Below, one piece after another: positions 38,296 to 46,368 of a stretch of DNA of 64,000 nt (its first letter is position 1; every line of letters starts with the position of its first letter). A program made the position numbers and the translations under genes. The DNA is from Akkermansia sp. GTDB taxonomy: Bacteria; Verrucomicrobiota; Verrucomicrobiia; Verrucomicrobiales; Akkermansiaceae. The notes beneath the pieces are model-generated. The model was not told the origin of the DNA and did not search any database. It saw only the letters and a program-made list of their open reading frames with translations. Location of the stretch: NCBI RefSeq assembly GCF_020860705.1, contig NZ_JAJBTT010000034.1, positions 45,928 to 109,927 of the forward strand, given 5' to 3'.

Positions 38296-39843
38296 ATGGC
38301 TATTCAGCGCGCATTGATATCCGTTTCCGACAAGACCGGCCTGGAGGAGTTTGCCAAGGGCCTGCACGAGTTTGGAGTAGAGCTTATTTCCACCGGCGGC
38401 ACCGCCGCTTTCCTGAAAGGCCTGGGCCTTCCGGTGATTGAAATTTCCGATTACACCGGGGAGCCGGAATTGTTTGAAGGCCGCCTGAAGACGCTTCATC
38501 CCATGGTGCACGGCGGCCTTCTGCACCGCCGCGACAACGAGGAACATGTGCGGCAGGCCAAGGAAAACGGCATCAAGCCCATTGACCTGGTATGCGTGAA
38601 CCTGTACCCCTTTGAGGAAACCGTCGCCAGGCCGGACGTCACGCTGGAGGAAGCCATTGAAAAGATTGACATCGGCGGTCCTTCCATGCTCCGTTCCGCC
38701 GCCAAGAATTATGCCTCCGTCACGGTTGTGTCCGATCCTGCGGATTATGCCCGCATTCTGGATGAAATGCAGACCCACAAGGGGGACACTACCCTGAAAA
38801 CCCGCGAGAACCTGGCGGTGAAGGTGTTCATGCGCACCTCCAATTACGACAACGCCATCACCAACTACCTGGGCCATCAGAGCGCGGAAAGCACCAAGGC
38901 CAGCTTCTGCATCTGCGCGCCTCTGTACCAGGAACTGCGCTACGGCGACAATCCCCACCAGGAAGCCAGCCTGTACGGCAATTTCGGGGATATTTTCCAC
39001 CAGCTTCAGGGCAAGGAACTTTCCTACACGAACGTGCTGGACATTGAAGGAGCCGCCGAGCTGATTACCCAGTTCCGCCGCCCGACGGTGGGCATCCTGA
39101 AGCATACGAACCCCTGCGGCGTGGGCCAGGACGATGAAGACCTGCGCAGCGCCTGGCAGAAGGCTTTTGAAACGGATACCCAGGCTCCCTTTGGCGGCGT
39201 GATCGTGGTCAACCGTCCGATGACGGAAGGCCTGGCCCGCGTACTGAGCGCTATTTTCACGGACGTCATCATTGCTCCGGAATACGATGCGGAAGCCCGT
39301 GCCCTTCTCCAGAAGAAGAAGAATTGCCGCATCATCCGCATGAATACGGAAGCCTGGATGAAGGCCCGGCAGGAACCCATCATCCGTTCCGCTCCCGGCG
39401 GCTTCATGACCATGAAGCGGGATACGGACGTGATGGGGCTGGACAACCTGGAAGCCAAGGTCGTGACCAAGCGTCCCCCGACGGAAGAGGAACTGACCGC
39501 CATGCGCTTCAACTGGCGCGTCGTGAAGCAGGTGCACTCCAACGCCATCGTCTTCGGCGGAACGGACCGCACGCTGGGCATCGGCGCCGGACAGATGAGC
39601 CGCGTGGACTCCGCCCGGATTGCCGTCTGGAAGGCCGGGCAGGCCGGCCTGGACCTGAAGGGCAGCGTAGTGGCGTCCGACGCCATGTTCCCGTTTGCCG
39701 ACGGCCTCCAGGTAGCCATTGACGCCGGAGCCACCGCGTGCATCCAGCCCGGCGGTTCCATCCGGGATGAGGAAGTGATCGCCGCCGCGGACGCCGCGGG
39801 CATTGCCATGGTGTTCACGGGACACCGCCATTTCCTTCATTAA
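38296..39843 (+). CDS. purH: Bifunctional AICAR transformylase / IMP cyclohydrolase
   Basis: 515 aa, usual length. Catalyses the last two steps to IMP. N-terminal cyclohydrolase (MGS-like) domain: ALISVSDKTGLEEFAKGL, ISTGGTAAFLK, GRLKTLHPMVHGGLL, IDIGGPSMLRSAAKNY. C-terminal transformylase: RYGDNPHQEASLYG, LKHTNPCGVG, PFGGVIVVN, and VASDAMFPFADGLQVAIDAGATACIQPGGS. First gene of a purH-pdxJ-acpS run. Confidence 0.97.
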   Translation: MAIQRALISVSDKTGLEEFAKGLHEFGVELISTGGTAAFLKGLGLPVIEISDYTGEPELFEGRLKTLHPMVHGGLLHRRDNEEHVRQAKENGIKPIDLVCVNLYPFEETVARPDVTLEEAIEKIDIGGPSMLRSAAKNYASVTVVSDPADYARILDEMQTHKGDTTLKTRENLAVKVFMRTSNYDNAITNYLGHQSAESTKASFCICAPLYQELRYGDNPHQEASLYGNFGDIFHQLQGKELSYTNVLDIEGAAELITQFRRPTVGILKHTNPCGVGQDDEDLRSAWQKAFETDTQAPFGGVIVVNRPMTEGLARVLSAIFTDVIIAPEYDAEARALLQKKKNCRIIRMNTEAWMKARQEPIIRSAPGGFMTMKRDTDVMGLDNLEAKVVTKRPPTEEELTAMRFNWRVVKQVHSNAIVFGGTDRTLGIGAGQMSRVDSARIAVWKAGQAGLDLKGSVVASDAMFPFADGLQVAIDAGATACIQPGGSIRDEEVIAAADAAGIAMVFTGHRHFLH

Positions 39844-39882
39844 TTTGAATGATCCGCCCCGTCCCCTTGTCTTAAAACGCAT

Positions 39883-40623
39883 ATGTTGCTAGGTGTAAAT
39901 ATAGACCACATCGCCACGCTGAGGCAGGCCCGCTATGCGACCATGCTTGATTCCTTCAACGTGGAGCCGAGCGTTTTGGACGCCGCTTACGCGGCTCAAA
40001 GGGGCGGGGCGGATTCCATCACCCTCCATGTACGGGGGGACCGCCGCCACATGCAGGATACGGACGCCCTGAGTGTCCGGGAGAGCGTGGCTCTTCCCCT
40101 GAATCTGGAGATGGGGAATACCCCGGAGATGGTGGACTTTGCCCTTCAGTTGAAACCGGACTACGTGTGCATGGTTCCGGAGAAGCGGGAGGAAATTACG
40201 ACGGAAGGCGGCCTGGACGCCGTCTTTCATGAAAAGGAACTGGCCCCCACGCTGGCAAGAATGGCGGACAACGGCATTCAGGTGAGCCTGTTCATTGATC
40301 CGGAACTGGCCCAGGTGGAGGCCGCCGCCCGTCTGGGCGCCCCCATGATTGAGCTGCATACCGGATGCTTTGCCAACCACGCCGGGAAGGAACGCACGGC
40401 GGAACTGGCCCGTCTGAAACGCGCCGCAGAGATGGCCCACTCCCTGGGCATCCAGGTGAATGCGGGACATGGCATCAATTACCAGAATCTGGAACAGCTG
40501 ATAGATGGCGTGCCTTACCTGCATGAGCTGAACATCGGCCATACGATCGTCGCCCGCGCCCTGTTTGCAGGGATGGAGCAGGCCGTGAGGGAAATGCGCC
40601 AGGCGATCGACCGCCTGAGCTGA
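39883..40623 (+). CDS. pdxJ: Pyridoxine 5'-phosphate synthase
   Basis: 246 aa. Condenses 3-amino-1-phosphohydroxyacetone with deoxyxylulose-5-P, completing the ring of vitamin B6. Motifs: LGVNIDHIATLRQAR, GADSITLHVRGDRRHMQD, LNLEMGNTPEM, VPEKREEITTEGGLD, HTGCFA, and NAGHGINYQNLEQL. DXP is also the MEP-pathway precursor used upstream of ispE in this genome. The pdxJ-acpS order is the same as in Escherichia coli. Confidence 0.96.
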   Translation: MLLGVNIDHIATLRQARYATMLDSFNVEPSVLDAAYAAQRGGADSITLHVRGDRRHMQDTDALSVRESVALPLNLEMGNTPEMVDFALQLKPDYVCMVPEKREEITTEGGLDAVFHEKELAPTLARMADNGIQVSLFIDPELAQVEAAARLGAPMIELHTGCFANHAGKERTAELARLKRAAEMAHSLGIQVNAGHGINYQNLEQLIDGVPYLHELNIGHTIVARALFAGMEQAVREMRQAIDRLS

Positions 40624-40659
40624 TGTTCCCGTTTCAACTTTAATCCCGGTTGCAGGAAC

Positions 40660-41061
40660 ATGAACCGCACGGCAGGATTGGGAATGGATTTGATTGATCT
40701 GGACCGCGTGCGCCAGGCCCTCCGGAAAAACGGAGAGGCGTTTGCCCTGCGCATCTGCACTCCGGATGAATGGGCGTATTGCCGGAAGCATGCGGATCCC
40801 GTGCCGCGTCTGGCGGCGCGTTTTGCGGCCAAGGAGGCCGTGGCGAAAGCCTTGGGAACGGGAATAGGGGAGAAGTGCGCTTTTACGGATGTGGAAGTGG
40901 TGCGCAATGATGCGGGCGCTCCATCCATCCTCCTGCACGGCTCCGCCGGAGTGACGGCGCGGGAGCAGGGCATCACAGGCTGGCTGCTGACCATGACCCA
41001 TTCCCGCCTGAGCGCCGCCGCCACCGTCATCGCCCTTGCCGAAGCCCCGGAATTTTCCTGA
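40660..41061 (+). CDS. acpS: Holo-[acyl-carrier-protein] synthase
   Basis: 133 aa. Transfers phosphopantetheine from CoA to acyl carrier protein. GLGMDLIDLDRV (Mg-binding Asp), ARFAAKEAVAKALGTGIG (the FxxKEAxxKAxG signature), and MTHSRLSAAATVIA are all present. Third gene after purH and pdxJ; 36-nt gap. Confidence 0.93.
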   Translation: MNRTAGLGMDLIDLDRVRQALRKNGEAFALRICTPDEWAYCRKHADPVPRLAARFAAKEAVAKALGTGIGEKCAFTDVEVVRNDAGAPSILLHGSAGVTAREQGITGWLLTMTHSRLSAAATVIALAEAPEFS

Positions 41062-41117
41062 CGCGGACAGGAGCGCCGCAAGCTTTGATCTTCTTTGGAC
41101 GGGGCAACACCTTGTTC

Positions 41118-42188
41118 TTACAGGTTTTCAAGATACTTTTTGGTGATTTGCGTATTCAGTTCGCGGAGGGCGGCCAGAATTTCAAAACTCGGCGCTTTGG
41201 AGAAATCGGTTTCCAACTCTTTCATTTTCTTTTCGTAGTCCGCCACATGGCCGCCGTTCCTTTTCAGGATGGAGATATTTTTCCGGATTTCATCCGCAAG
41301 CTTTGAAAACGTCTTCCGGTCGGGGACCGGGTTCCAATCGATGGACTTCAGAAAGTTTTTCACTTCCGGAACCGTCACGTTAAAAAATTCCGGACGGACC
41401 TCCTCCGGATTCCGGTCTTTAAAATAGCTGACGGCGAAGCTGAAACTGTCCGACTTCGGGTTCAGTTCAAATTTGATATCATCGCCGTGAATCCGGATCT
41501 GCCGGAGGGATTCTTTCTCAAATACAATGAACGTGCCGAACTCCTTGTAAGCATAGCGGTTGAAGTTCATCACCCCGTTTCCTCCGGTTGTTTTCGTTAG
41601 AATCCAGTCCGGCTTTCCGCATGGTTTTTTTCCGTCCCCTTCTTTCAGGGCGAATTGTGACTCCAGTTCCGGCTTCCCGTAGCCGTGTACCGGAGATGCC
41701 CAAACTTCATACAATTGTCCGGGATAAATCACCTTGACGAACAGCCAGTCCGGGCGATCCTTGAATTGCGCTATCCTGACATTCAACACACTGTTTTCCG
41801 GGCGGAACGTGAAAACGGCCATTTCCATATTGCCGTTTTCCATGGTATCAATTTTTTCCGCGACTTTCCGGTCCAGCAGTGTTTTTCCGTCCCGGCCGAT
41901 CACGGTAAGGAACCCGACGGGACTCCAACTTCCGGGGGTATTGGGATTCCGCCAGTATTCGATGCCGAATCTGAAATCCCCCCATTCCTGTTGAACCGGT
42001 TTGTTGTCATGGAGATGGGTAACGGTGCGGTAATTGATTTTTCCGTTGCCAAGGTTGACGGTATAGTGGGTCAGGAGGACGGCAGTTCCTTTGCGGTCAA
42101 GCTGTTCTTCTTTCTTTTCAATGGAAGGAGTGGCGTGCAAGAGTGTAGCGCACCATCCGGCCAGTATGGTCAGGATGAGTTTCTGCAT
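41118..42188 (-). CDS. Exported protein of unknown function, partner of the GH42-like gene
   Basis: 356 aa. Signal peptide MQKLILTILAGWCATLLHA. A beta-rich middle (GKINYRTVTHLHDNKPVQQEWGDF, FGIEYWRNPNTPGSWSPVGFLT, WLFVKVIYPGQLYEVWASPVHGY) with many aromatic residues, as in carbohydrate-binding or beta-sandwich domains. The last ~60 residues form a charged helix. It follows the large glycosidase-like gene after only 2 nt, so both are made from one mRNA and probably act on the same glycan. No family recognised. Confidence 0.75.
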   Translation of the reverse strand: MQKLILTILAGWCATLLHATPSIEKKEEQLDRKGTAVLLTHYTVNLGNGKINYRTVTHLHDNKPVQQEWGDFRFGIEYWRNPNTPGSWSPVGFLTVIGRDGKTLLDRKVAEKIDTMENGNMEMAVFTFRPENSVLNVRIAQFKDRPDWLFVKVIYPGQLYEVWASPVHGYGKPELESQFALKEGDGKKPCGKPDWILTKTTGGNGVMNFNRYAYKEFGTFIVFEKESLRQIRIHGDDIKFELNPKSDSFSFAVSYFKDRNPEEVRPEFFNVTVPEVKNFLKSIDWNPVPDRKTFSKLADEIRKNISILKRNGGHVADYEKKMKELETDFSKAPSFEILAALRELNTQITKKYLENL

Positions 42189-42190
42189 GA

Positions 42191-45100
42191 TTATTTGACC
42201 TCTATTTCGTGTTGAGCATGCAAGCCTGTAGCTGCGTCTTCAATGGAGATACGGTATGTGCCGGGTAGATCGTTGAAGGCGAAATCCAACGGATATTCCG
42301 TTTTGCCGTAGATGGTTTTGCTGCGGTGCAGAATTTCTTTCCCGTCCGGGGCCGTTACCGTAATCCGGTACGCGCGTTCCCGGGGATTGGACGGTCCGGA
42401 AATCTTAATCAGGGCCCGGGCGCCTTTTGCCACCTGGTCCGGAGCAGTTATGACGGGCGGCTGCTGTTCCCGGTCAAACAGGGCAAAGCAGCGGAACGGT
42501 GCTTTGGAGAATTGAAAGACAAGCCGGTCTGACTTCCCTACCAGCCCTTTGCGGCATTCATAGATGTATTTTTCTTTCGGCAGTTCGGCGGTAAATGATT
42601 TGCCGAGGTCCTTTTCCTGGACGAGGGCGCCCAGCAGTTCGAATTCTCCGGCCTGCCGCGGACGGACCATCAGGGCGTTGCTGAAATCGGGAATGACGGC
42701 CGGAGGACGGATGCCGGCGCTTTTCACCACTTGGTCAAGGAAGCTGTTCAGGGAGGATTCCGGCAGGGAATTATTTTCCAGAATGGAGAGCGAGGCATTC
42801 AGCAGAATGGTTTTCCCTTGCCCGGCTTGGTGGAGCCGCAGGCCCGGGTTGCCATGGACGACATGCGCCTTTTCTCCCGCCAGAGCCAGGGTGCCGCTTG
42901 TGCTTTGATAGGGTTGGATTTCGAGCTCTTTCGCCTGGGCGAACGTCAGATCCCCGAAAAGTTCGCTCAGGGGGTTCCGGGTGCGTTTTTTCAGGTTTTC
43001 GTTCAGGATCGCGATGTTGGCGTCAGCCAGGACGGTGCCGCCGGATTTGACGAAATCCAGAATGGCCGCGCACTCTTTGTCACTCAAGGAGGAAGCTCCG
43101 CAAAGGAAGAGAAGCCGGGCGTTTTTCAGGCGTTCCAGGGTATTCGGCGACACGAAGTTGAAGCCCAGTCCACGCTGGTAGCAATACCGGAGCAAGGGAT
43201 TCATGCTGGCATCCGGCGCGACACAGCGGTTGTCCGCCTGGGCGGCGGAGTTCGAGGTGTGGCTGTAGTAAAAGAGGATGCCGGACTCCGGAAACGGCGT
43301 TTTGATCAGCAGCTGCGCGAGGCCGCGGCTCAGGTCATCGAGGTGGGGCATGTATTGGCGCAGGTATTCCGCCTCGGAAAGATCGCCGGAATGGCTGGTT
43401 TCCCCAAGGGCTGGGTTGATCAGGAACCAGGCGTGGCCGTTGATCGCCCCTTGCAGCAGGTGTTCCCAGAGTTTGTACGGATAGGATGAACGTTCCGCGC
43501 AATAGCCGCCCCACCAGATGGTACGGACCCGGTCCGCACCGAAGGCGCGCAATGCCTCGTTTTCCTGCATGCCGCTGTAAGGGCCCCAGAAGTCCAGCCC
43601 TTTGATCATTTCTTCAAGATTGCCGGGAGGGGAGCCTTCCGCGCCGACCCGGGCTCCGGGATGAACTTTTTTGATTTCCGAAGCCAGGAAGTGATGCATG
43701 TCCACATACATTTTTTCAATATATTCCCGGTGGTCGTTATAGGCGACCAGATTGCCTTCTTTTTTGGCCGCGTCCAGCCGGAGATGGGGCACTTCCCCGA
43801 ATCCGGCATAGGAGGCGCCGTATTCAAGATTCAGGTTTTCAATGGTCTGGTACTTCCTCCGCAGGAAATCGGCGAACGGCTGTTTATCCGACTCTCCGAA
43901 TCCGGCGTCGTAGGTGTAATGATTTTCATCGCCCAGGTTGTACAGTACAGGACTCAGGTCTTTCAGGTACTCTGCCTGGCGGCGGAGCGCTTCGCCCCAA
44001 AGTTTCCGGATCAATGGATGGTAGAACGATTCGTCTCCGTTCAACGCAGCCAGCTGTTCCATATTTTCCTTCTGTTCGGACCATAGCTTGCGCAACATCC
44101 TGGTTTCATTGTTTGGCCCGGCTTCCAACCCGATCCGGCAGACATACGGACACAGTTTTTCATTCCGCAGGGTGTTTTCAATATCTCCTTCTTTGAAAAA
44201 TTGCAGCGATACGTTCCAGCCGAGGCGGTCGATGATCCGTTCCCCGAATGCCGGGTTGAAGGTGCAGCCCACCTGGCCCCAGGTAAGCTGGAGATAATCT
44301 TCCAGCGAATAATCCGGGAAAACCACCGGTTTTTCGGCATGTGCCGCGTGTCCCCGGGCATCGTAAACGGTACAGCGCAGATAACCGCCGATGGTCGGCA
44401 TCCGGTAATTTTCAAGGTCAAACGAAAGCTCTTTCTGTCCGGCTGCCAAAGGAAGCGTTTTGCTGAACCATACATTGCGGTAGGGAGCGTCCATCAGCTC
44501 CACTTTGGCGGAATAACCGTCCTGCGCGGGAGAAGCCAGTTTCAACGTGGCGGAGAAAGGGCCGCGGTCCTGAACCAGCCTGGGCGTTTCCAGAGATACG
44601 GCACCGAAGGCGGATTCCACCGTAAAAGGAAAGGCGCCGAAGTTGACCAGCCTGCCATCCCGGCGGACCAATACGTCCGCGGTATATCTTCCCGCCGGAA
44701 GACCCGTGAAATCAAGGCTGTCCCGGATGATGGAATTATCCGGCTGCCGGATGCGGCCCTCCACGGTAGTTTTCTCCGGAGAGGTCACGACAAACTTGCC
44801 TTGGTCCTGCCGTACTGAAAATGCCGGCAGTTCCACTCCGCTGGAGTAATAGAGCACCTGGGCTAGGAAAACCTGCGACGTTTCATAGAGAAAGAACCAG
44901 TCCGTGGTGTAGTCGAAGTATGGCGTCAGCCCCACCCCAGGCCGGTAACCCGCTCCATAATCGACTTCAATGATCCGGCCACGGCCGAACTGCCAGGCGT
45001 TGAAAATGCGCGATTCAAAATTTTCCGGCCTGGTTCCGGGAAGTCCATTGCTTCCGGCAACCCATTCCGGACGGGGCAAGGGCGTGGCATACGGTTTTTT

Positions 45101-45601
45101 ATAAGGTAATTTCCTAAATTCACGCCAATGTTCGAGGGATTGGATCCGGACCAGGCCGGTTCCGTTCTCCACCATGGAGAGCACGCGGAATTTCTGCTCG
45201 TCCGGAAGGATGGAAAAATCGACGTTTGCCATGACCACCAGATCATAATCCTTTGCCAGTTTGGCGTTCAGTTCCTGAAGTTTGTCGACGGTGGACAGCC
45301 CCGCAATCGGGTTGCTGTAAATGTCATCCGCTCCGATGCTCTTTTCTGTGGCTGTGAGAACCACTTCATATTCAAAGCCCGGGAAACGCTGGACCAGCTC
45401 AATGATCTCGCGCGAGGCCGTCTGCTGCATGATAAAAAGTATTTTCTTGTGGGGAAGCTCCCCTTTTTCATCCCATGCGGCATGGGGCGTTTTCAAGGTC
45501 ATTCCGGCCTCATTCATGTAAGCGCCGTCCAGTTTGGCGAATACGGGAGTAAAAAGGCCCGTCAGCAGGACGCAGAGCGACAGGGAGAATCGTTTCATCA
45601 A
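42191..45601 (-). CDS. Large exported beta-galactosidase-like (GH42/clan A) protein
   Basis: 1136 aa. Signal peptide (MMKRFSLSLCVLLTGLFTPVFA). In order: a Rossmann/GATase-like domain (about 45-250; KILFIMQQTA, YDLVVMANVDFSIL); beta-sandwich domains to about 430; a TIM-barrel region whose GDEN at residues 557-560 occupies the position of the clan A acid/base (a glutamate ending strand 4); a second GATase-like domain (about 770-940; ILFYYSHTSNSAAQ, RLLFLCGASSL, FVKSGGTVLADANI), as in GH42 trimers; and C-terminal beta domains. The overall order recalls GH42, but the N-terminal duplication is unusual. Substrate unknown. Confidence 0.7.
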   Translation of the reverse strand: MMKRFSLSLCVLLTGLFTPVFAKLDGAYMNEAGMTLKTPHAAWDEKGELPHKKILFIMQQTASREIIELVQRFPGFEYEVVLTATEKSIGADDIYSNPIAGLSTVDKLQELNAKLAKDYDLVVMANVDFSILPDEQKFRVLSMVENGTGLVRIQSLEHWREFRKLPYKKPYATPLPRPEWVAGSNGLPGTRPENFESRIFNAWQFGRGRIIEVDYGAGYRPGVGLTPYFDYTTDWFFLYETSQVFLAQVLYYSSGVELPAFSVRQDQGKFVVTSPEKTTVEGRIRQPDNSIIRDSLDFTGLPAGRYTADVLVRRDGRLVNFGAFPFTVESAFGAVSLETPRLVQDRGPFSATLKLASPAQDGYSAKVELMDAPYRNVWFSKTLPLAAGQKELSFDLENYRMPTIGGYLRCTVYDARGHAAHAEKPVVFPDYSLEDYLQLTWGQVGCTFNPAFGERIIDRLGWNVSLQFFKEGDIENTLRNEKLCPYVCRIGLEAGPNNETRMLRKLWSEQKENMEQLAALNGDESFYHPLIRKLWGEALRRQAEYLKDLSPVLYNLGDENHYTYDAGFGESDKQPFADFLRRKYQTIENLNLEYGASYAGFGEVPHLRLDAAKKEGNLVAYNDHREYIEKMYVDMHHFLASEIKKVHPGARVGAEGSPPGNLEEMIKGLDFWGPYSGMQENEALRAFGADRVRTIWWGGYCAERSSYPYKLWEHLLQGAINGHAWFLINPALGETSHSGDLSEAEYLRQYMPHLDDLSRGLAQLLIKTPFPESGILFYYSHTSNSAAQADNRCVAPDASMNPLLRYCYQRGLGFNFVSPNTLERLKNARLLFLCGASSLSDKECAAILDFVKSGGTVLADANIAILNENLKKRTRNPLSELFGDLTFAQAKELEIQPYQSTSGTLALAGEKAHVVHGNPGLRLHQAGQGKTILLNASLSILENNSLPESSLNSFLDQVVKSAGIRPPAVIPDFSNALMVRPRQAGEFELLGALVQEKDLGKSFTAELPKEKYIYECRKGLVGKSDRLVFQFSKAPFRCFALFDREQQPPVITAPDQVAKGARALIKISGPSNPRERAYRITVTAPDGKEILHRSKTIYGKTEYPLDFAFNDLPGTYRISIEDAATGLHAQHEIEVK

Positions 45602-46368
45602 TGGATGGTCTTTCTTTGCTGAGTTAATTCAGGCTTTCTTCCGAAACAATTTCTCATTTGAGTGCCCGGCAGCGCTCTTTCAGAACGGAAAGACCGTCTT
45701 AATCCGCTGATCCGGTTCAGTACAGTGGAGCTTGATTTCATCTCTTTAAAAGCCTTGAAATGTCGTTTCTTTTCGACTCCGCAACCCATGCCGCGGCCAT
45801 AAAACTCCATGCAAACACATGGTTGGACATATTCCTATTGTACCCGTTTTCCGGTTTTTTTCTTTCAGAAAACCCGGAATAAAAAATAGCGGCTCAAGTC
45901 AATATAAAGCTGAAAATTCAAAAAAAATCTGATTATCAATATTATACGAAAGACTATGTTTATTTTTCCATTCCTACTTTTTTAATCGGTAGCCGATGGC
46001 TTGTTGGAGCTTTTTGATCATGCCGGATAAGTGAGTTGGATGCATAGGTGGATTTCTGATTATATTGATTCTATTTAATATAGAGAATGAAAAGATTATG
46101 AGTTTTTTTCTTGTGCGGCGGATTTGGAATCCGAAGTCAAAGGAAAAATCTGTGGAAAAGTTGGTTAGGGGTAATAGGGAACATAAGGATGATAGGAATA
46201 ATAGGGGGCGGCAAAATTGCCCTATTGCCCCTATTATCCTTATGTTCCCTATTGATAGGCATCTTTGACGGAGGCTCTGGCTAATCACGGATTCCAAATC
46301 CGTTAGCTTGGAAACATATTAAGGTGAGGGTCCTTCTTTCGCCGCATTGAACCAATCCATCCTCAAAC
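45602..46368. other. AT-rich intergenic region between divergent accessory genes
   Basis: 767 nt, clearly lower in GC than the rest of the window. It must carry the promoter of the minus-strand GH42-like cassette and of the autotransporter. Contains the nested palindrome at 46119-46302 and a smaller hairpin near 45852-45885. Short open frames here have no relatives and no start signals. Confidence 0.6.
46119..46302. repeat. Concentric inverted repeats (MITE-like or regulatory palindrome)
   Basis: The outer pair is a 15-bp perfect inverted repeat (46119-46133 and 46288-46302). The inner pair is an 18-bp perfect inverted repeat (46173-46190 and 46236-46253), extended inward by imperfect pairing rich in TAGGGG/CCCCTA. 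Both pairs are centred on about 46211-46213, so the whole 184-bp segment is one large imperfect palindrome ending 66 nt before the autotransporter start. Could be a miniature transposable element, a cruciform or attenuator, or an invertible segment. Confidence 0.7.

Noticed and set aside
38278..39882. 534-aa open frame on the minus strand over purH
   Set aside because: It is the antisense shadow of purH, an unmistakable gene on the plus strand; high GC keeps the opposite frame open.
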